A stretch of DNA of 35,166 bases from DATCYZ01 sp036526195. Its GTDB lineage: Bacteria > Pseudomonadota > Gammaproteobacteria > Burkholderiales > SG8-39. Both the position numbers and the translations under genes were made by a program. Below, piece by piece: positions 13,820-22,393 of the stretch. The stretch covers positions 1 to 35,166 of the forward strand of contig DATCYZ010000016.1 of assembly GCA_036526195.1 (NCBI GenBank), in the 5' to 3' direction. The stretch's first letter is position 1. Every line of letters starts with the position of its first letter. Below the pieces are notes generated by a model that was not told the DNA's origin, made no database searches, and saw only the letters and a program-made list of their open reading frames with translations.

Positions 13820-15850
13820 CTACCGTCCGTGCGCGAGGCGCGGGTCGCCGCGCCGCACCAGCAGGAACGCCACCAGGATCGTCGGCACGAGGATGGCAAG
13901 GCCTGCACCGGTCATCTGCCAGTGGCTGAAGGGCATGATGCCTCCGCCAGGCGCCGCCAGCGTGATGCCGCCCAGCGCAAGCAGGGTGCGCAGGGGCCAT
14001 TCGGCGGATCCCGCGCGGCGCAGATCGCCGACGAAGGTCTGGTAGCCCTGCAGCCCGCCGCAGATGAACAGGATGCCGATCGCCGCAGAGACGGTGAGCA
14101 GCGCGGACTCCCACAACGGCCCCTGCAGCACGAAGGCCGGGTTGAGCACGAAGAAGAACGGGATGAAGTAGATAATGCTGCCCACCCGCATCGATTCCCA
14201 CCCGGTCTTCATGGGTGGCGAACCGGCGATGCCGGCCGCGGCAAACGAGGCGATCGCCACTGGCGGCGTGATCGACGACAGCATCCCCCAGTAGAAGACG
14301 AACATGTGCACCGCCATCTTGTTCAGGCCCGCCTTCTCGAGCGCCGGCCCGACCAGGATGGCGAGGAAGATGTAGCAGGCGGTGGTGGTGAGGCCGAGCC
14401 CGAGCACCAGGCTGGTGATCGCGGTCATGCCGAGCAGCAGCAGCGCATTGTTGCCGGCGATCCTCAGCATGTCGTTGGCGAGGCTCGAGATCACGCCGGT
14501 GAGCGAGAACGCGCCGATCAGCAGGCCGCAGCCGGCGAGGATGCCGACCAGTTCGACGAAGGTCTTGCCGTTCAGCTCGAGGAACTTCTGGATCGTCTTC
14601 CAGCCCCATTTTTCGCTGTTGAAGAGCTGGTTGAGGATCAGGAGCAGCACGGTGGCGTAGAACGGCGCGTGGCTTTCGCGCTTCATCACCAGCAGCATGA
14701 AGATCAGCAGCACGATTACGAAGGCGTAGTACCAGCCTTCGCGGAAGGTCTGCGCGAGGCTCGGCAGCTCCTCGCGCGCGAGGCCCTTCAGCCCGTGGCG
14801 CGCGGCGTAGGCGTCCACCTGCATGAACAGGCCGAGGTAGTACAGCGCCGCCGGAATCGTCGCGGCGAGCGCCACCATGCCGTAGCTCACGCCGAGGAAC
14901 TGCGCCATGACGAAGGCCGTGGCGCCCATGACGGGGGGCGCGAGCACCGCGCCGGTGGAGGCGCAGGCCTCGATGGCGGCGGCGTAGGAGGGCCTGAACC
15001 CGGTGCGTTTCATCACCGGGATGGTCATGGTGCCGGCGGTGAGCACGTTGCTGACGATCGAACCGGACATCATGCCGAGCAGGGCGCTGGCGAAGATGCC
15101 GACCTTGGCGGCGCCGCCGCGGAAGGTGCCGCAGAGCGCGAAGGCGAGATTGATGAAGAACTTGCCCGCGCCCGTGAGCATCAGCGCCGTGCCGAAGACG
15201 AGGAAGCCGATCACGGTCTCAGCGAAGGCCTGCACCGGGATGCCGAGCAGGCTCTCGACCGAGAGCATGTGGTACGCGCTCGCCTGCGCCGGCGTCGACT
15301 GCGCGCCCTTCAGCGGTCCGAGCCATTCGGCGCCGGCGAAGAGCGGGTAGAAGGTGAACGGGGCCACCGAGAGCATCAGTCCCCAGCCGCCGGTGCGCCG
15401 CAGACCTTCCATGAGCAGCGCCCACATCACGTAGCCGGCCCAGACCAGGTGTTGCGGCGCGCCACCGAACTCCCAGCCGAGTTCGGCCGCCTTGCGGATA
15501 TTGAGCATCAGCACGACCGCGGTGACGACGGTGGCGAGGAACAGCAGCACGTCGTACCACGCGACGCGCTCGAGGGAGGCCTTCGCCGTGCCCGGGAAGA
15601 TCACGAACACGAACGGCAGCATCACCAGCACCAGCGCATAGTAGTACTCGGTATTGAGCGGGGTGAAGCCGACGAAGAAGCGCAGGACGAACTGCTGGTT
15701 GATGCAGAGGAAGATGGTGAAGGCGGTGGCAACGATCAGCGACCAGCGCCAGAACGGCGGCAGCACGCGGATGCGCAGCGTCTCGGCCTCTGCGGGGCCG
15801 GCGAAGTGCGGGTCGTCGAAACTCTTGCCGGTGCCGGAGGCGATCGCCAT
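13820..15850 (-). CDS. TRAP transporter fused permease (DctQ-DctM, TAXI type)
   Basis: A 676-residue polytopic membrane protein. The N-terminal part (about residues 1-170) matches the small DctQ subunit. The rest is a DctM large subunit with TGAVLAPPVMGATAFVMAQF and a later matching repeat WGMLSSITPPVAIASFAAAG. Such fused permeases pair with TAXI binding proteins and import carboxylates using an ion gradient. The ATG is at 15848-15850. It follows the TAXI gene by 89 bases, which contain a hairpin, and precedes the oxygenase pair by about 50 bases on the same strand. The ligand is unknown. Confidence 0.92.
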   Translation of the reverse strand: MAIASGTGKSFDDPHFAGPAEAETLRIRVLPPFWRWSLIVATAFTIFLCINQQFVLRFFVGFTPLNTEYYYALVLVMLPFVFVIFPGTAKASLERVAWYDVLLFLATVVTAVVLMLNIRKAAELGWEFGGAPQHLVWAGYVMWALLMEGLRRTGGWGLMLSVAPFTFYPLFAGAEWLGPLKGAQSTPAQASAYHMLSVESLLGIPVQAFAETVIGFLVFGTALMLTGAGKFFINLAFALCGTFRGGAAKVGIFASALLGMMSGSIVSNVLTAGTMTIPVMKRTGFRPSYAAAIEACASTGAVLAPPVMGATAFVMAQFLGVSYGMVALAATIPAALYYLGLFMQVDAYAARHGLKGLAREELPSLAQTFREGWYYAFVIVLLIFMLLVMKRESHAPFYATVLLLILNQLFNSEKWGWKTIQKFLELNGKTFVELVGILAGCGLLIGAFSLTGVISSLANDMLRIAGNNALLLLGMTAITSLVLGLGLTTTACYIFLAILVGPALEKAGLNKMAVHMFVFYWGMLSSITPPVAIASFAAAGIAGSPPMKTGWESMRVGSIIYFIPFFFVLNPAFVLQGPLWESALLTVSAAIGILFICGGLQGYQTFVGDLRRAGSAEWPLRTLLALGGITLAAPGGGIMPFSHWQMTGAGLAILVPTILVAFLLVRRGDPRLAHGR

Positions 15851-15905
15851 GGGGGGTGCGCCGCGTCACCGCGGCGTCCAGGAAGTGCGGGCGAAAGAAC
15901 CGCGC

Positions 15906-15930
15906 GCGGCCGCCTCATGAGGGCGGCCGC
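15906..15930 (-). promoter_or_regulatory. Intercistronic hairpin between the TAXI and TRAP permease genes
   Basis: GCGGCCGCC (15906-15914) is exactly complementary to 15922-15930 with a 7-base loop. It lies 9 bases beyond the binding-protein stop. There is no T-tract. Such stems commonly protect the upstream binding-protein message so that it outnumbers the permease; that role is inferred. Confidence 0.55.
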
Positions 15931-15939
15931 CCAACGGGA

Positions 15940-17094
15940 TCAGTCGAAGACGGTGTCCATGCCGGCCTTGGTCAGCGCGGCGGCGCGGGCGGCGAACCAG
16001 CCTTTCTGGAATGCAGTCTTGTCGTCCGACGGATTGGTCTTCATGTACGCGGCCCAGGCCGCGGTCAGCGTCGCCTGGCGCTTCAATGCCGCCTGGTTGT
16101 GCGCCTCGTGTTCCGGCTTCCACGCGCCGGCTTCCTTGTAGGCCCGCACCGCGCCCGGGTGATACGGGAGCACCCAGGAGAGGTTCTGGCGCGACAACTC
16201 GAAGCCCTCTGCGCCCGGCGCGCCGTCCTTGAACGCGGCGTAGTTGAGCAGCATCGCCTTGACGACGCCGTGAATCACGTCGGCCGACTGGGTGTCGTAG
16301 GCCACCATGATCGGGTACGGGTAGTTCGGCAGCTCGACCGGTGCCTGCGCCGTGATGCCGACGCCGCAGGTCGCCTTGTGCGGGGTGTAGTAGGGCCCGA
16401 ACTTGTGCAGTCGCGCCCAGCCCGCCTTGTCGGCCGCCGGCAGCGGCGGATAGACCAGGCCGCGCGGCGAGGCTTCGACCTCCTTCGCCTGGCCGGAGAT
16501 CGTCGAGGCGATCGCCGCATCGACTTCGTTGTTGAGGATGCCCTTCCACATCGCACCGTAGCTGGAGAACTCCACCAGCTTGACGTCGTTGCGGGTCAGG
16601 TTGCCGAAGGCGAGCACCGCGAAGGCGTTCTGGTTGAGCGCGGGCGAACCCACCACCATGCCGACGCGCTTGCCCTTGAGGTCCTTGATCTCTTTCACGC
16701 CGGTGTCCTTGGCCACGCCCAGGGAAATGGCGTTGCAGGCGCTGGAGGCCATCATCAGCTGTAGGTTCTGCGGACCCCATTCCTTGACCGCGAACTCGAA
16801 CACGGCCTCCTGGGCGAAGTACGAGCCGATCCCCATGGCCGAGGCCTGCGCCCGCCCGCCCTTCAGCGGCGCGAGGCGGGCCACGTCGTTGCCGGCGGGC
16901 AGCACCCGCACATCGGTGCCGTACTTGTCCTTGATCGCCTTGCCGATGGCCACGGCCATGTTGAACCCCGATGAGCCGGTGTCATAGGCCGTCAGCGTGA
17001 CGTTCGGGGGCAGCTTGACGTCTTGTGCGGCGACTGCAAACGTGGCGGACGCGAGAGCGGCCGCAAGCGCGCGAAGCGCGAAGCGTGACGACAT
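15940..17094 (-). CDS. TAXI-family TRAP transporter solute-binding protein
   Basis: A 384-residue periplasmic binding protein. A signal peptide covers about residues 1-23 (hydrophobic AALASATFAVAA, then QDVKLPP). TAXI features include LTAYDTGSSGFNMAVAIGKA, LKGKRVGMVVGSPALNQNAF and VDAAIAS. It captures the ligand for the fused permease encoded next. A very strong Shine-Dalgarno sequence GAGGAGGAG precedes the ATG at 17092-17094, consistent with high expression. It appears to be the first gene of the cluster running to 10248. The upstream gap holds a perfect 7-bp dyad. Confidence 0.92.
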   Translation of the reverse strand: MSSRFALRALAAALASATFAVAAQDVKLPPNVTLTAYDTGSSGFNMAVAIGKAIKDKYGTDVRVLPAGNDVARLAPLKGGRAQASAMGIGSYFAQEAVFEFAVKEWGPQNLQLMMASSACNAISLGVAKDTGVKEIKDLKGKRVGMVVGSPALNQNAFAVLAFGNLTRNDVKLVEFSSYGAMWKGILNNEVDAAIASTISGQAKEVEASPRGLVYPPLPAADKAGWARLHKFGPYYTPHKATCGVGITAQAPVELPNYPYPIMVAYDTQSADVIHGVVKAMLLNYAAFKDGAPGAEGFELSRQNLSWVLPYHPGAVRAYKEAGAWKPEHEAHNQAALKRQATLTAAWAAYMKTNPSDDKTAFQKGWFAARAAALTKAGMDTVFD

Positions 17095-17159
17095 GATTTT
17101 CTCCTCCTCAGGATCGATTCAGGCCAGCGGCGCAACTGTAACTGAAGTCCGGGTGAAAG

Positions 17160-17178
17160 TTGCGTTTGTGCAACGCAA
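17160..17178. promoter_or_regulatory. Perfect palindrome, candidate operator for the TRAP cluster
   Basis: TTGCGTTTGTGCAACGCAA has exact 7-bp arms (17160-17166 and 17172-17178) around 5 bases. It is 66 bases upstream of the TAXI start, on the promoter side. Its symmetry suits a dimeric regulator. No regulator gene is in the window and the family is not assigned. Confidence 0.45.
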
Positions 17179-17235
17179 TAACAGGCCGTGTTCGAATGCC
17201 GGATGCGGAGGGCACAGCCTGCTTCGAGCGCGCAT

Positions 17236-17266
17236 GAAAAAAGGGCGGCCATCGAGGCCGCCCTTT
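17236..17266 (-). terminator. Rho-independent terminator after the dienelactone-hydrolase-like gene
   Basis: On the minus strand an 11-bp perfect stem AAAGGGCGGCC/GGCCGCCCTTT (17256-17266 and 17240-17250) with a 5-base loop runs into six T residues (17242-17237). It lies 38 bases past the stop at 17304. It separates this gene from the TRAP operon. Confidence 0.9.
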
Positions 17267-17303
17267 CGCTCGGGGGGCTGAAGGGCCGGGCAACGCCCCC
17301 CTT

Positions 17304-18185
17304 TCAAGCCACGCCGTTCTTCTTGAACCAGGCCAGCATGCGCTTCCAGCCGTCCTCGGCGGCTTCCTTGCGGTAGCTCGGCCGGTAGTCGGCGTGGAAG
17401 GCGTGCGGCATGCCGTCGTAGACATGGATGATCGACTGCTTGTCCTTGCCGAAGGCGAGCAGGCCGGCGCGCAGGCGATCGACATGGTCCTGCGGGATGC
17501 CGGCATCGGCCCCGCCGTACAGGCCGAGCACCGGCGCGTGGATCCGGTCAGTGACATCCAGCGGCCCCTTCGGCATCGCGGTGCCGATGGGCATCAGCGA
17601 GCCGTACCAGGCCACGCCGGCCTTCACCTTCTTCTGGTGCGCGGTGTACATCCACACCATGCGCCCGCCACGGCACATGCCGGTGATGCCGAGCTTCGAC
17701 ACGTTGGCGCGCGCGTGCTTTCCCGCCCAGGCGAGGACCGCGTCCATGTCGGCGAAGGCCTGCTCGTCGGTGAGCTGGTTTGCCGCCGCGATCACTTCCT
17801 TGATGTTCGACATCTTCGACAGGTCGCCGAGGCGGAAGAAGGGGTCGAGCGACACCGCGAAGTAGCCGGCCTTGGCGAGGCGCCGGCACATGTCCTTCTG
17901 GTACTCGTGCAGGCCGAAGATCTCCGGGATCACCAGCACCATGGCCCGCTTGCCCTTGCCCTTGGGCACGGCGAAGTACGCGGGAATGTCGCCGATCTTC
18001 AGGTCGCCGCCCTCGAGCCCGTCCATCGGGGTCTGGATGGCCTGCGCGAGCACCGGGTTCGCCGCGACGGCGAAGCCGGCGGCGATCACGCCGGCGATGA
18101 AGCCGCGCCGGTTGACCCGCGCATCCGGCACGAGACTGTTGAAATGGGCGTTCTGCAGCATGTCCTTGGCGGCTTCGTCGAGCAT
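17304..18185 (-). CDS. Dienelactone-hydrolase family protein with Tat-type signal
   Basis: A 293-residue alpha/beta-hydrolase of the dienelactone hydrolase family. The likely triad is Cys171 (GITGMCRGGR), Asp227 (LYGGADAGI) and His261 (GMPHAFHADY), with the family glutamate in IPEIFGLHEY (Glu88). A twin-arginine signal NRRGFIAG (Arg26-Arg27) and a hydrophobic stretch ending near VLAQA (residues 45-49) predict export as a folded protein, whereas classical dienelactone hydrolases are cytoplasmic. The 25 residues before the twin arginines are longer than usual. It is monocistronic: a terminator follows and the upstream gene is divergent. The true substrate is unknown. Confidence 0.87.
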   Translation of the reverse strand: MLDEAAKDMLQNAHFNSLVPDARVNRRGFIAGVIAAGFAVAANPVLAQAIQTPMDGLEGGDLKIGDIPAYFAVPKGKGKRAMVLVIPEIFGLHEYQKDMCRRLAKAGYFAVSLDPFFRLGDLSKMSNIKEVIAAANQLTDEQAFADMDAVLAWAGKHARANVSKLGITGMCRGGRMVWMYTAHQKKVKAGVAWYGSLMPIGTAMPKGPLDVTDRIHAPVLGLYGGADAGIPQDHVDRLRAGLLAFGKDKQSIIHVYDGMPHAFHADYRPSYRKEAAEDGWKRMLAWFKKNGVA

Positions 18186-18257
18186 CGGATTCTCTGGAGG
18201 GTTGGAAGGGGCACGTAGAATACGTCTGGTACAGCGAAATATTCCAGAGGAACTTCA
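18186..18257. promoter_or_regulatory. Divergent promoter region
   Basis: A 72-base gap between two divergent genes. On the plus strand TAGAAT (18216-18221) is a plausible -10 box, and AGAGGAA is a good ribosome site 5 bases before ATG 18258. An inverted pair CTCTGGA (from 18193) and TCCAGAG (from 18243) could bind a shared regulator. Confidence 0.4.
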
Positions 18258-18842
18258 ATGAGCGACAAGGCGATCAGCCGGTTTCCGGTTCCTGCGCTGG
18301 CGGACCTGCCCGAGGACATCCGGGCGCGCATCCTCTCGGTGCAGGAAAAGGCCGGCTTCGTGCCGAACGTCTTTCTCGCGCTTTCGGCCCGGCCCGACGA
18401 GTTCCGCGCCTTTTTCGCCTACCACGATGCCCTGATGGAGAAGGAAGGCGGGCTCAGCAAGGCCGAGCGCGAGATGATCGTGGTCGCCACCAGCGGCGTC
18501 AACCAGTGCCAGTACTGCGTGGTGGCGCACGGCGCCATCCTGCGCGTGCGGGCGAAGGACCCGCTGATCGCCGACCAGGTGGCGATCAACTATCGCAAGG
18601 CCGACATCACGCCGCGGCAGAAGGCGATGCTGGATTTTGCGATGCAGGTGGCGCTCTCGGCGCAGGAAGTGGGCGATGCCGACCTTGCCGCACTGCGCGA
18701 ACACGGCTTCAGCGACGAGGACGCCTGGGACATCGGCGCCATCGCCGCCTTCTTCGCGCTGTCGAACCGCATGGCCAACCTCACCAGCATGCGGCCGAAC
18801 GACGAGTTCTACCTGATGGGGCGGGTGGCGAAGGCGAAGTAG
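18258..18842 (+). CDS. AhpD-like peroxidase-related protein (carboxymuconolactone decarboxylase fold)
   Basis: A 194-residue member of the uncharacterised peroxidase-related group of the AhpD/CMD superfamily. The redox motif is Cys84-Gln-Tyr-Cys87 with His91 (NQCQYCVVAHGAI), as in AhpD proton-relay sites. Conserved flanks are EKAGFVPNVFLAL and RMANLTSMRPNDEFY. It probably reduces peroxides or handles thiol redox chemistry in the cytoplasm; its partner is unknown. It is transcribed away from the exported hydrolase gene and may be co-regulated with it. It ends 6 bases before the convergent amidase stop, with no terminator visible between them. Confidence 0.88.
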   Translation: MSDKAISRFPVPALADLPEDIRARILSVQEKAGFVPNVFLALSARPDEFRAFFAYHDALMEKEGGLSKAEREMIVVATSGVNQCQYCVVAHGAILRVRAKDPLIADQVAINYRKADITPRQKAMLDFAMQVALSAQEVGDADLAALREHGFSDEDAWDIGAIAAFFALSNRMANLTSMRPNDEFYLMGRVAKAK

Positions 18843-18848
18843 CGCCGA

Positions 18849-20276
18849 TTACGCTGTCACGACGGGCGGCCGGCGTCTGCCGAACCCGGTCGCCTCCTCG
18901 AACGCGTGCGCCAGTTGCAGCACGCCGAAGTCGTCGCGGTAGCGCCCGACGATCTGCAGCCCCACCGGCAGCGGCACCGCGTCGTCGGTGAACCCCGCCG
19001 GCACCGAGGCGGCCGGATGGCTGGTGACCGTGACGCGGCAGCAGCTCTTCATCCACTCGAGATAGTTGTCGAGCTTCCTGCCGTTGATCTCGGTCGGGTA
19101 GGGCGTGTCGATGGAGAACGGCGGCACCTGCGTCACCGGCGCGAGCAGGAACTCGTAACGCCGCATGAACGCGTGCATCGCCTGGAAGACCCGGGTGCGC
19201 TGCGCGAGCGCCTCGCCGATCTGCGTGCCGTCGAGCGCAAGCCCCTGCTCGATGTTCCAGATCACGGTGTCCTTGAGTTTCGCGCGGTGCGTCTTCAGGA
19301 GCGGCGCGTACTTCATCGCGAAGGCCACGGCGCGCAACACCAGGAAGGCCTCGTCGGCGCCGCTGAAATCCGGCGTCGCCTCCTCGACGATGCAGCCGAG
19401 CGACTCGAAGGTCCGGCGCTGCGCCGCGAGCACCCGGCGCACGCGGTGGTCCACGGGCAGGCCGCCGAGGTTCGCGCTCCAGGCCACGCGCACTTTGCGA
19501 AAGTCGCGTCCGAGCGGCCTGGCGAAGATCCGGCCGGGCTCCGGAAAGGTGACCGCGGCGCGCGCGTCGGCGCCGGCCATGGCGGAGAGCAGGAACGCGA
19601 CGTCCGCGGCGCTGCGCCCCATGGGCCCGAGCGTGCTCATCGTGTCCCAGGTGTCGGGCGCGGGCCAGGTCGGCACCCGGCCGGGCGTGGGCCGCAGGCC
19701 GACGACGTTGCAGTAGCCGGCCGGGTTGCGCAGCGAGCCGCCGTAATCCGAGCCGTCGGCGATCGGCAGCATGCCGCAGGCGAGCGCCACCGCGGCGCCC
19801 CCCGAGGAGCCGCCGCAGGTCTTCGAAAGGTCGTACGGGTTGCGCGTCGCCCCGAACACCGCGTTGAAGGTCTGGCTGCCGGCGCCGAACTCCGGCGTGT
19901 TGGTCTTGCCCAGGGTGATCGCGCCGGCGGCGGACAGGCGCTCGACCAGCGCCGCGTCCGCCTTCGGCACGTTCCTCGCGTAGACCGGTGAGCCGTAGGT
20001 GGTGCGGATGCCCTTCGTCGGCACGAGGTCCTTGTAGGCGATCGGCAGGCCGGCGAGCACGCCGAGCTTCGCGGTGCGCGGCTTCGCCAGCCGCCGGTCG
20101 AGCGCGCGCGCCGCGGCGAGCGCGCGCTCCGGCACCCGCGTGACGATGGCGTTCACCTTCGGGTTCACGCGCTCGATTCTCTCGAGGTGCGCGCGCATGA
20201 CTTCGAGCGCGGAGAGCTTGCGGTTGCGGAGGGCACGGGCGAGCGCGCGGGCGCCGAGGAAACAGGGATCGGTCAT
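18849..20276 (-). CDS. Amidase (amidase-signature family)
   Basis: A 475-residue amidase-signature hydrolase. The Ser-cisSer-Lys triad is Lys82 (AYKDLV), Ser157 (TCGGSSGG) and Ser181 (DYGGSLRNPAG). Length and layout are those of stand-alone amidases rather than of the GatA subunit, and no gatB or gatC is nearby. The substrate is unknown. The ATG 20274-20276 is 5 bases after the rng stop, so it is probably the distal gene of the long housekeeping transcript. It converges on the AhpD-like gene. Confidence 0.88.
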   Translation of the reverse strand: MTDPCFLGARALARALRNRKLSALEVMRAHLERIERVNPKVNAIVTRVPERALAAARALDRRLAKPRTAKLGVLAGLPIAYKDLVPTKGIRTTYGSPVYARNVPKADAALVERLSAAGAITLGKTNTPEFGAGSQTFNAVFGATRNPYDLSKTCGGSSGGAAVALACGMLPIADGSDYGGSLRNPAGYCNVVGLRPTPGRVPTWPAPDTWDTMSTLGPMGRSAADVAFLLSAMAGADARAAVTFPEPGRIFARPLGRDFRKVRVAWSANLGGLPVDHRVRRVLAAQRRTFESLGCIVEEATPDFSGADEAFLVLRAVAFAMKYAPLLKTHRAKLKDTVIWNIEQGLALDGTQIGEALAQRTRVFQAMHAFMRRYEFLLAPVTQVPPFSIDTPYPTEINGRKLDNYLEWMKSCCRVTVTSHPAASVPAGFTDDAVPLPVGLQIVGRYRDDFGVLQLAHAFEEATGFGRRRPPVVTA

Positions 20277-20281
20277 GGTCT

Positions 20282-21745
20282 TTACAGCAGCACGATGTCG
20301 TACTGCTCCTGGAAATAGCCGGCTTCCACCTGCATCGACACGGGCTTGCCGATGAAGTCCGACAGCATGGCGAGGGCGCCCGACTCCTCTTCGTGAAACA
20401 GGTCGATCACCGACTGCGCGGCGATCACGCGGTACTCCTTGGCCTGGAAGGCGCGCGCCTCGCGCAGGATCTCGCGCAGGATCTCGTAGCAGACGGTGCG
20501 CGCGGCCTTCACCTCGCCGCGCCCGGTGCACATCGGGCAGGGCTCGCAGAGGATGTGGGCGAGCGACTCGCGGGTGCGCTTGCGCGTCATCTCGACCAGC
20601 CCCAGCTGGGTGAAGCCGTTCACCGTCATGCGGGTGCGGTCGCGCGCGAGCGCCTTGCGGAATTCCTCGAGCACCGCGCTGCGGTGCTCGTCGCTGTCCA
20701 TGTCGATGAAATCGACGATGATGATGCCGCCGAGGTTTCGCAGCCGCAGCTGGCGCGCGATCGCCTGCGCCGCCTCGAGGTTGGTCTTGAACACGGTGTC
20801 GTCGAAGTTCCTCTGGCCGACGAAGCCGCCGGTGTTGACGTCCACCGTGGTCATCGCCTCGGTCTGGTCGATCACCAGCGTGCCGCCGGATTTCAGGTCG
20901 ACGCGCCGCGTGAGCGCCTTTTCGATCTCGTCCTCGACGTTGTAGAGGTCGAACAACGGCCGCTCGCCGGTGTAATGCTGCAGCCGCTGGCGCACTTCCG
21001 GCGTGTAGGCCGCGGCGAACTCGGCGAGCTTGAGGTAGTTCTCGCGCGAATCCACCAGCACGTGCGCGGTGCGCTCCGAGACCATGTCGCGCAGCACCCG
21101 CTGGGCGAGCGACAGGTCCTGGTAGAGCAGCCGCGGTGGCGTCGCGCCGAGCGATCGCTCGCGCAGGTCGCGCCACAGGTGGCGCAGGTAGTTGACGTCC
21201 GCCGCCAGCTCCTCGTCGCTCGCCCCTTCGGCCAGCGTGCGGATGATGAAGCCGCCCTTCTCCTCGGGCGGCAGCAGCGCCTTCACCCGGTCGCGCAGCA
21301 GCGCGCGCCCGGCCTCGTCCTCGATCTTCTGCGAGATGCCGATGTGCGGGTCCTGCGGCAGGTAGACCAGCATCCGCCCGGCGATCGAGAGCTGCGTCGA
21401 CAATCGCGCGCCCTTGGTACCGATCGGGTCCTTGATCACCTGCACCAGCACCGGCTGCCCCTCGGCCAGCACCCGCTCGATCGGTTTCTGCGACTCCGGC
21501 GCGGCGCCGTTGTGCCGGCCGTTGCCGAAGATGTCCGCCACGTGCAGGAACGCCGCGCGCTCCAGCCCGATGTCGACGAAGGCCGACTGCATGCCCGGGA
21601 GCACACGCGCCACCTTGCCCATGTACATGTTGCCCACCAGCCCGCGGCTGGCCGCGCGCTCCACCAGCAGTTCCTGCACCGCGCCCGCATCGAGCACCGC
21701 GACGCGGGTCTCCTGCGGCGTGACGTTGATGAGGATCTCTTCCAT
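20282..21745 (-). CDS. rng: Ribonuclease G
   Basis: A 487-residue RNase E/G family endoribonuclease acting in 16S rRNA 5' maturation and mRNA decay. It has the N-terminal MEEILINVTPQETRVAVLD, an S1 RNA-binding segment (NMYMGKVARVLPGMQSAFVD), the catalytic DNase-I-like core with VDFIDMDSDEHR, and the cysteine zinc-link near CEPCPMCTGRG. The long C-terminal scaffold of RNase E is absent, which identifies RNase G. Its ATG shares one base with the maf stop (TGATG), so the two are translationally coupled. Confidence 0.95.
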   Translation of the reverse strand: MEEILINVTPQETRVAVLDAGAVQELLVERAASRGLVGNMYMGKVARVLPGMQSAFVDIGLERAAFLHVADIFGNGRHNGAAPESQKPIERVLAEGQPVLVQVIKDPIGTKGARLSTQLSIAGRMLVYLPQDPHIGISQKIEDEAGRALLRDRVKALLPPEEKGGFIIRTLAEGASDEELAADVNYLRHLWRDLRERSLGATPPRLLYQDLSLAQRVLRDMVSERTAHVLVDSRENYLKLAEFAAAYTPEVRQRLQHYTGERPLFDLYNVEDEIEKALTRRVDLKSGGTLVIDQTEAMTTVDVNTGGFVGQRNFDDTVFKTNLEAAQAIARQLRLRNLGGIIIVDFIDMDSDEHRSAVLEEFRKALARDRTRMTVNGFTQLGLVEMTRKRTRESLAHILCEPCPMCTGRGEVKAARTVCYEILREILREARAFQAKEYRVIAAQSVIDLFHEEESGALAMLSDFIGKPVSMQVEAGYFQEQYDIVLL

Positions 21746-22338
21746 CAGTGCGAGGCCAGCCGTTCGAGCAGGCGCGCGGTTTCGAAGAGCGGCAGCCCGA
21801 CCACGCCGGAGTAGCTGCCGCGCAGCTCGACGATGAACTGGGCGGCGCGGCCCTGGATTGCATAGGCGCCCGCCTTGTCGTCGGCTTCGCCGCTCTCGAG
21901 GTACTGCCGGATCTCGTTTGACTCGAGCACGCGGAAGGCGACTTCGCTGCGCGACACCGCGGTTTCCAGCCCGGCCGCGCTCCGCACCGCGACCGCAGTG
22001 AACACCTCGTGCCGCTGGCCGGAGAGCGCGCAGAGCATCTTCGCCGCCTCGCGCCGGTCGGCGGGCTTGCCGAGGATGCGGCCCTCGAGCGTCACCGTGG
22101 TGTCGGCGGCGAGCACCGGCGCGGCGCGCAGGCCCTCGCGCCCGATGCGCGCCCAGGCCGCGTCCGCCTTGGCGCGGGCGAGGCGCTCGACGTAGTCCGC
22201 CGGGCGTTCCGCGCCGCGCACCGACTCGTCGACCTCGGCATCGAGCAGCTCGAAGCGCACGTCGATCTGCGCGAGCAGTTCGCGCCGGCGCGGGCTGCGC
22301 GAGGCGAGGTACAGGCCGGGGAGGCGGGCGTCGATCAT
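21745..22338 (-). CDS. maf: Maf-family nucleoside triphosphate pyrophosphatase
   Basis: A 197-residue Maf/Ham1-type pyrophosphatase that hydrolyses non-canonical or excess nucleoside triphosphates (dTTP/UTP in the YhdE subgroup). The N-terminal LYLASRSPRRRELL, the catalytic AADTTVTLEGRILGKP and the YAIQGRAAQFIVELRGSYSGVVGLP block are diagnostic. The start is placed at ATG 22336-22338. A longer frame exists upstream, but it would overlap rlmH and adds unconserved residues. It sits between rlmH and rng, the usual arrangement. Confidence 0.94.
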   Translation of the reverse strand: MIDARLPGLYLASRSPRRRELLAQIDVRFELLDAEVDESVRGAERPADYVERLARAKADAAWARIGREGLRAAPVLAADTTVTLEGRILGKPADRREAAKMLCALSGQRHEVFTAVAVRSAAGLETAVSRSEVAFRVLESNEIRQYLESGEADDKAGAYAIQGRAAQFIVELRGSYSGVVGLPLFETARLLERLASH

Positions 22339-22393
22339 GGGGTCGACGAGTGTAGCAAAGGCGGCGCGGCGGGCCGCTTGCGCAGCGCGCGCT

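Noticed and set aside
13550..16141. An 863-codon plus-strand open frame opposite the TRAP permease
   Set aside because: Low-complexity Glu/His/Arg/Gln-rich translation antisense to a clear membrane protein; no start signal.
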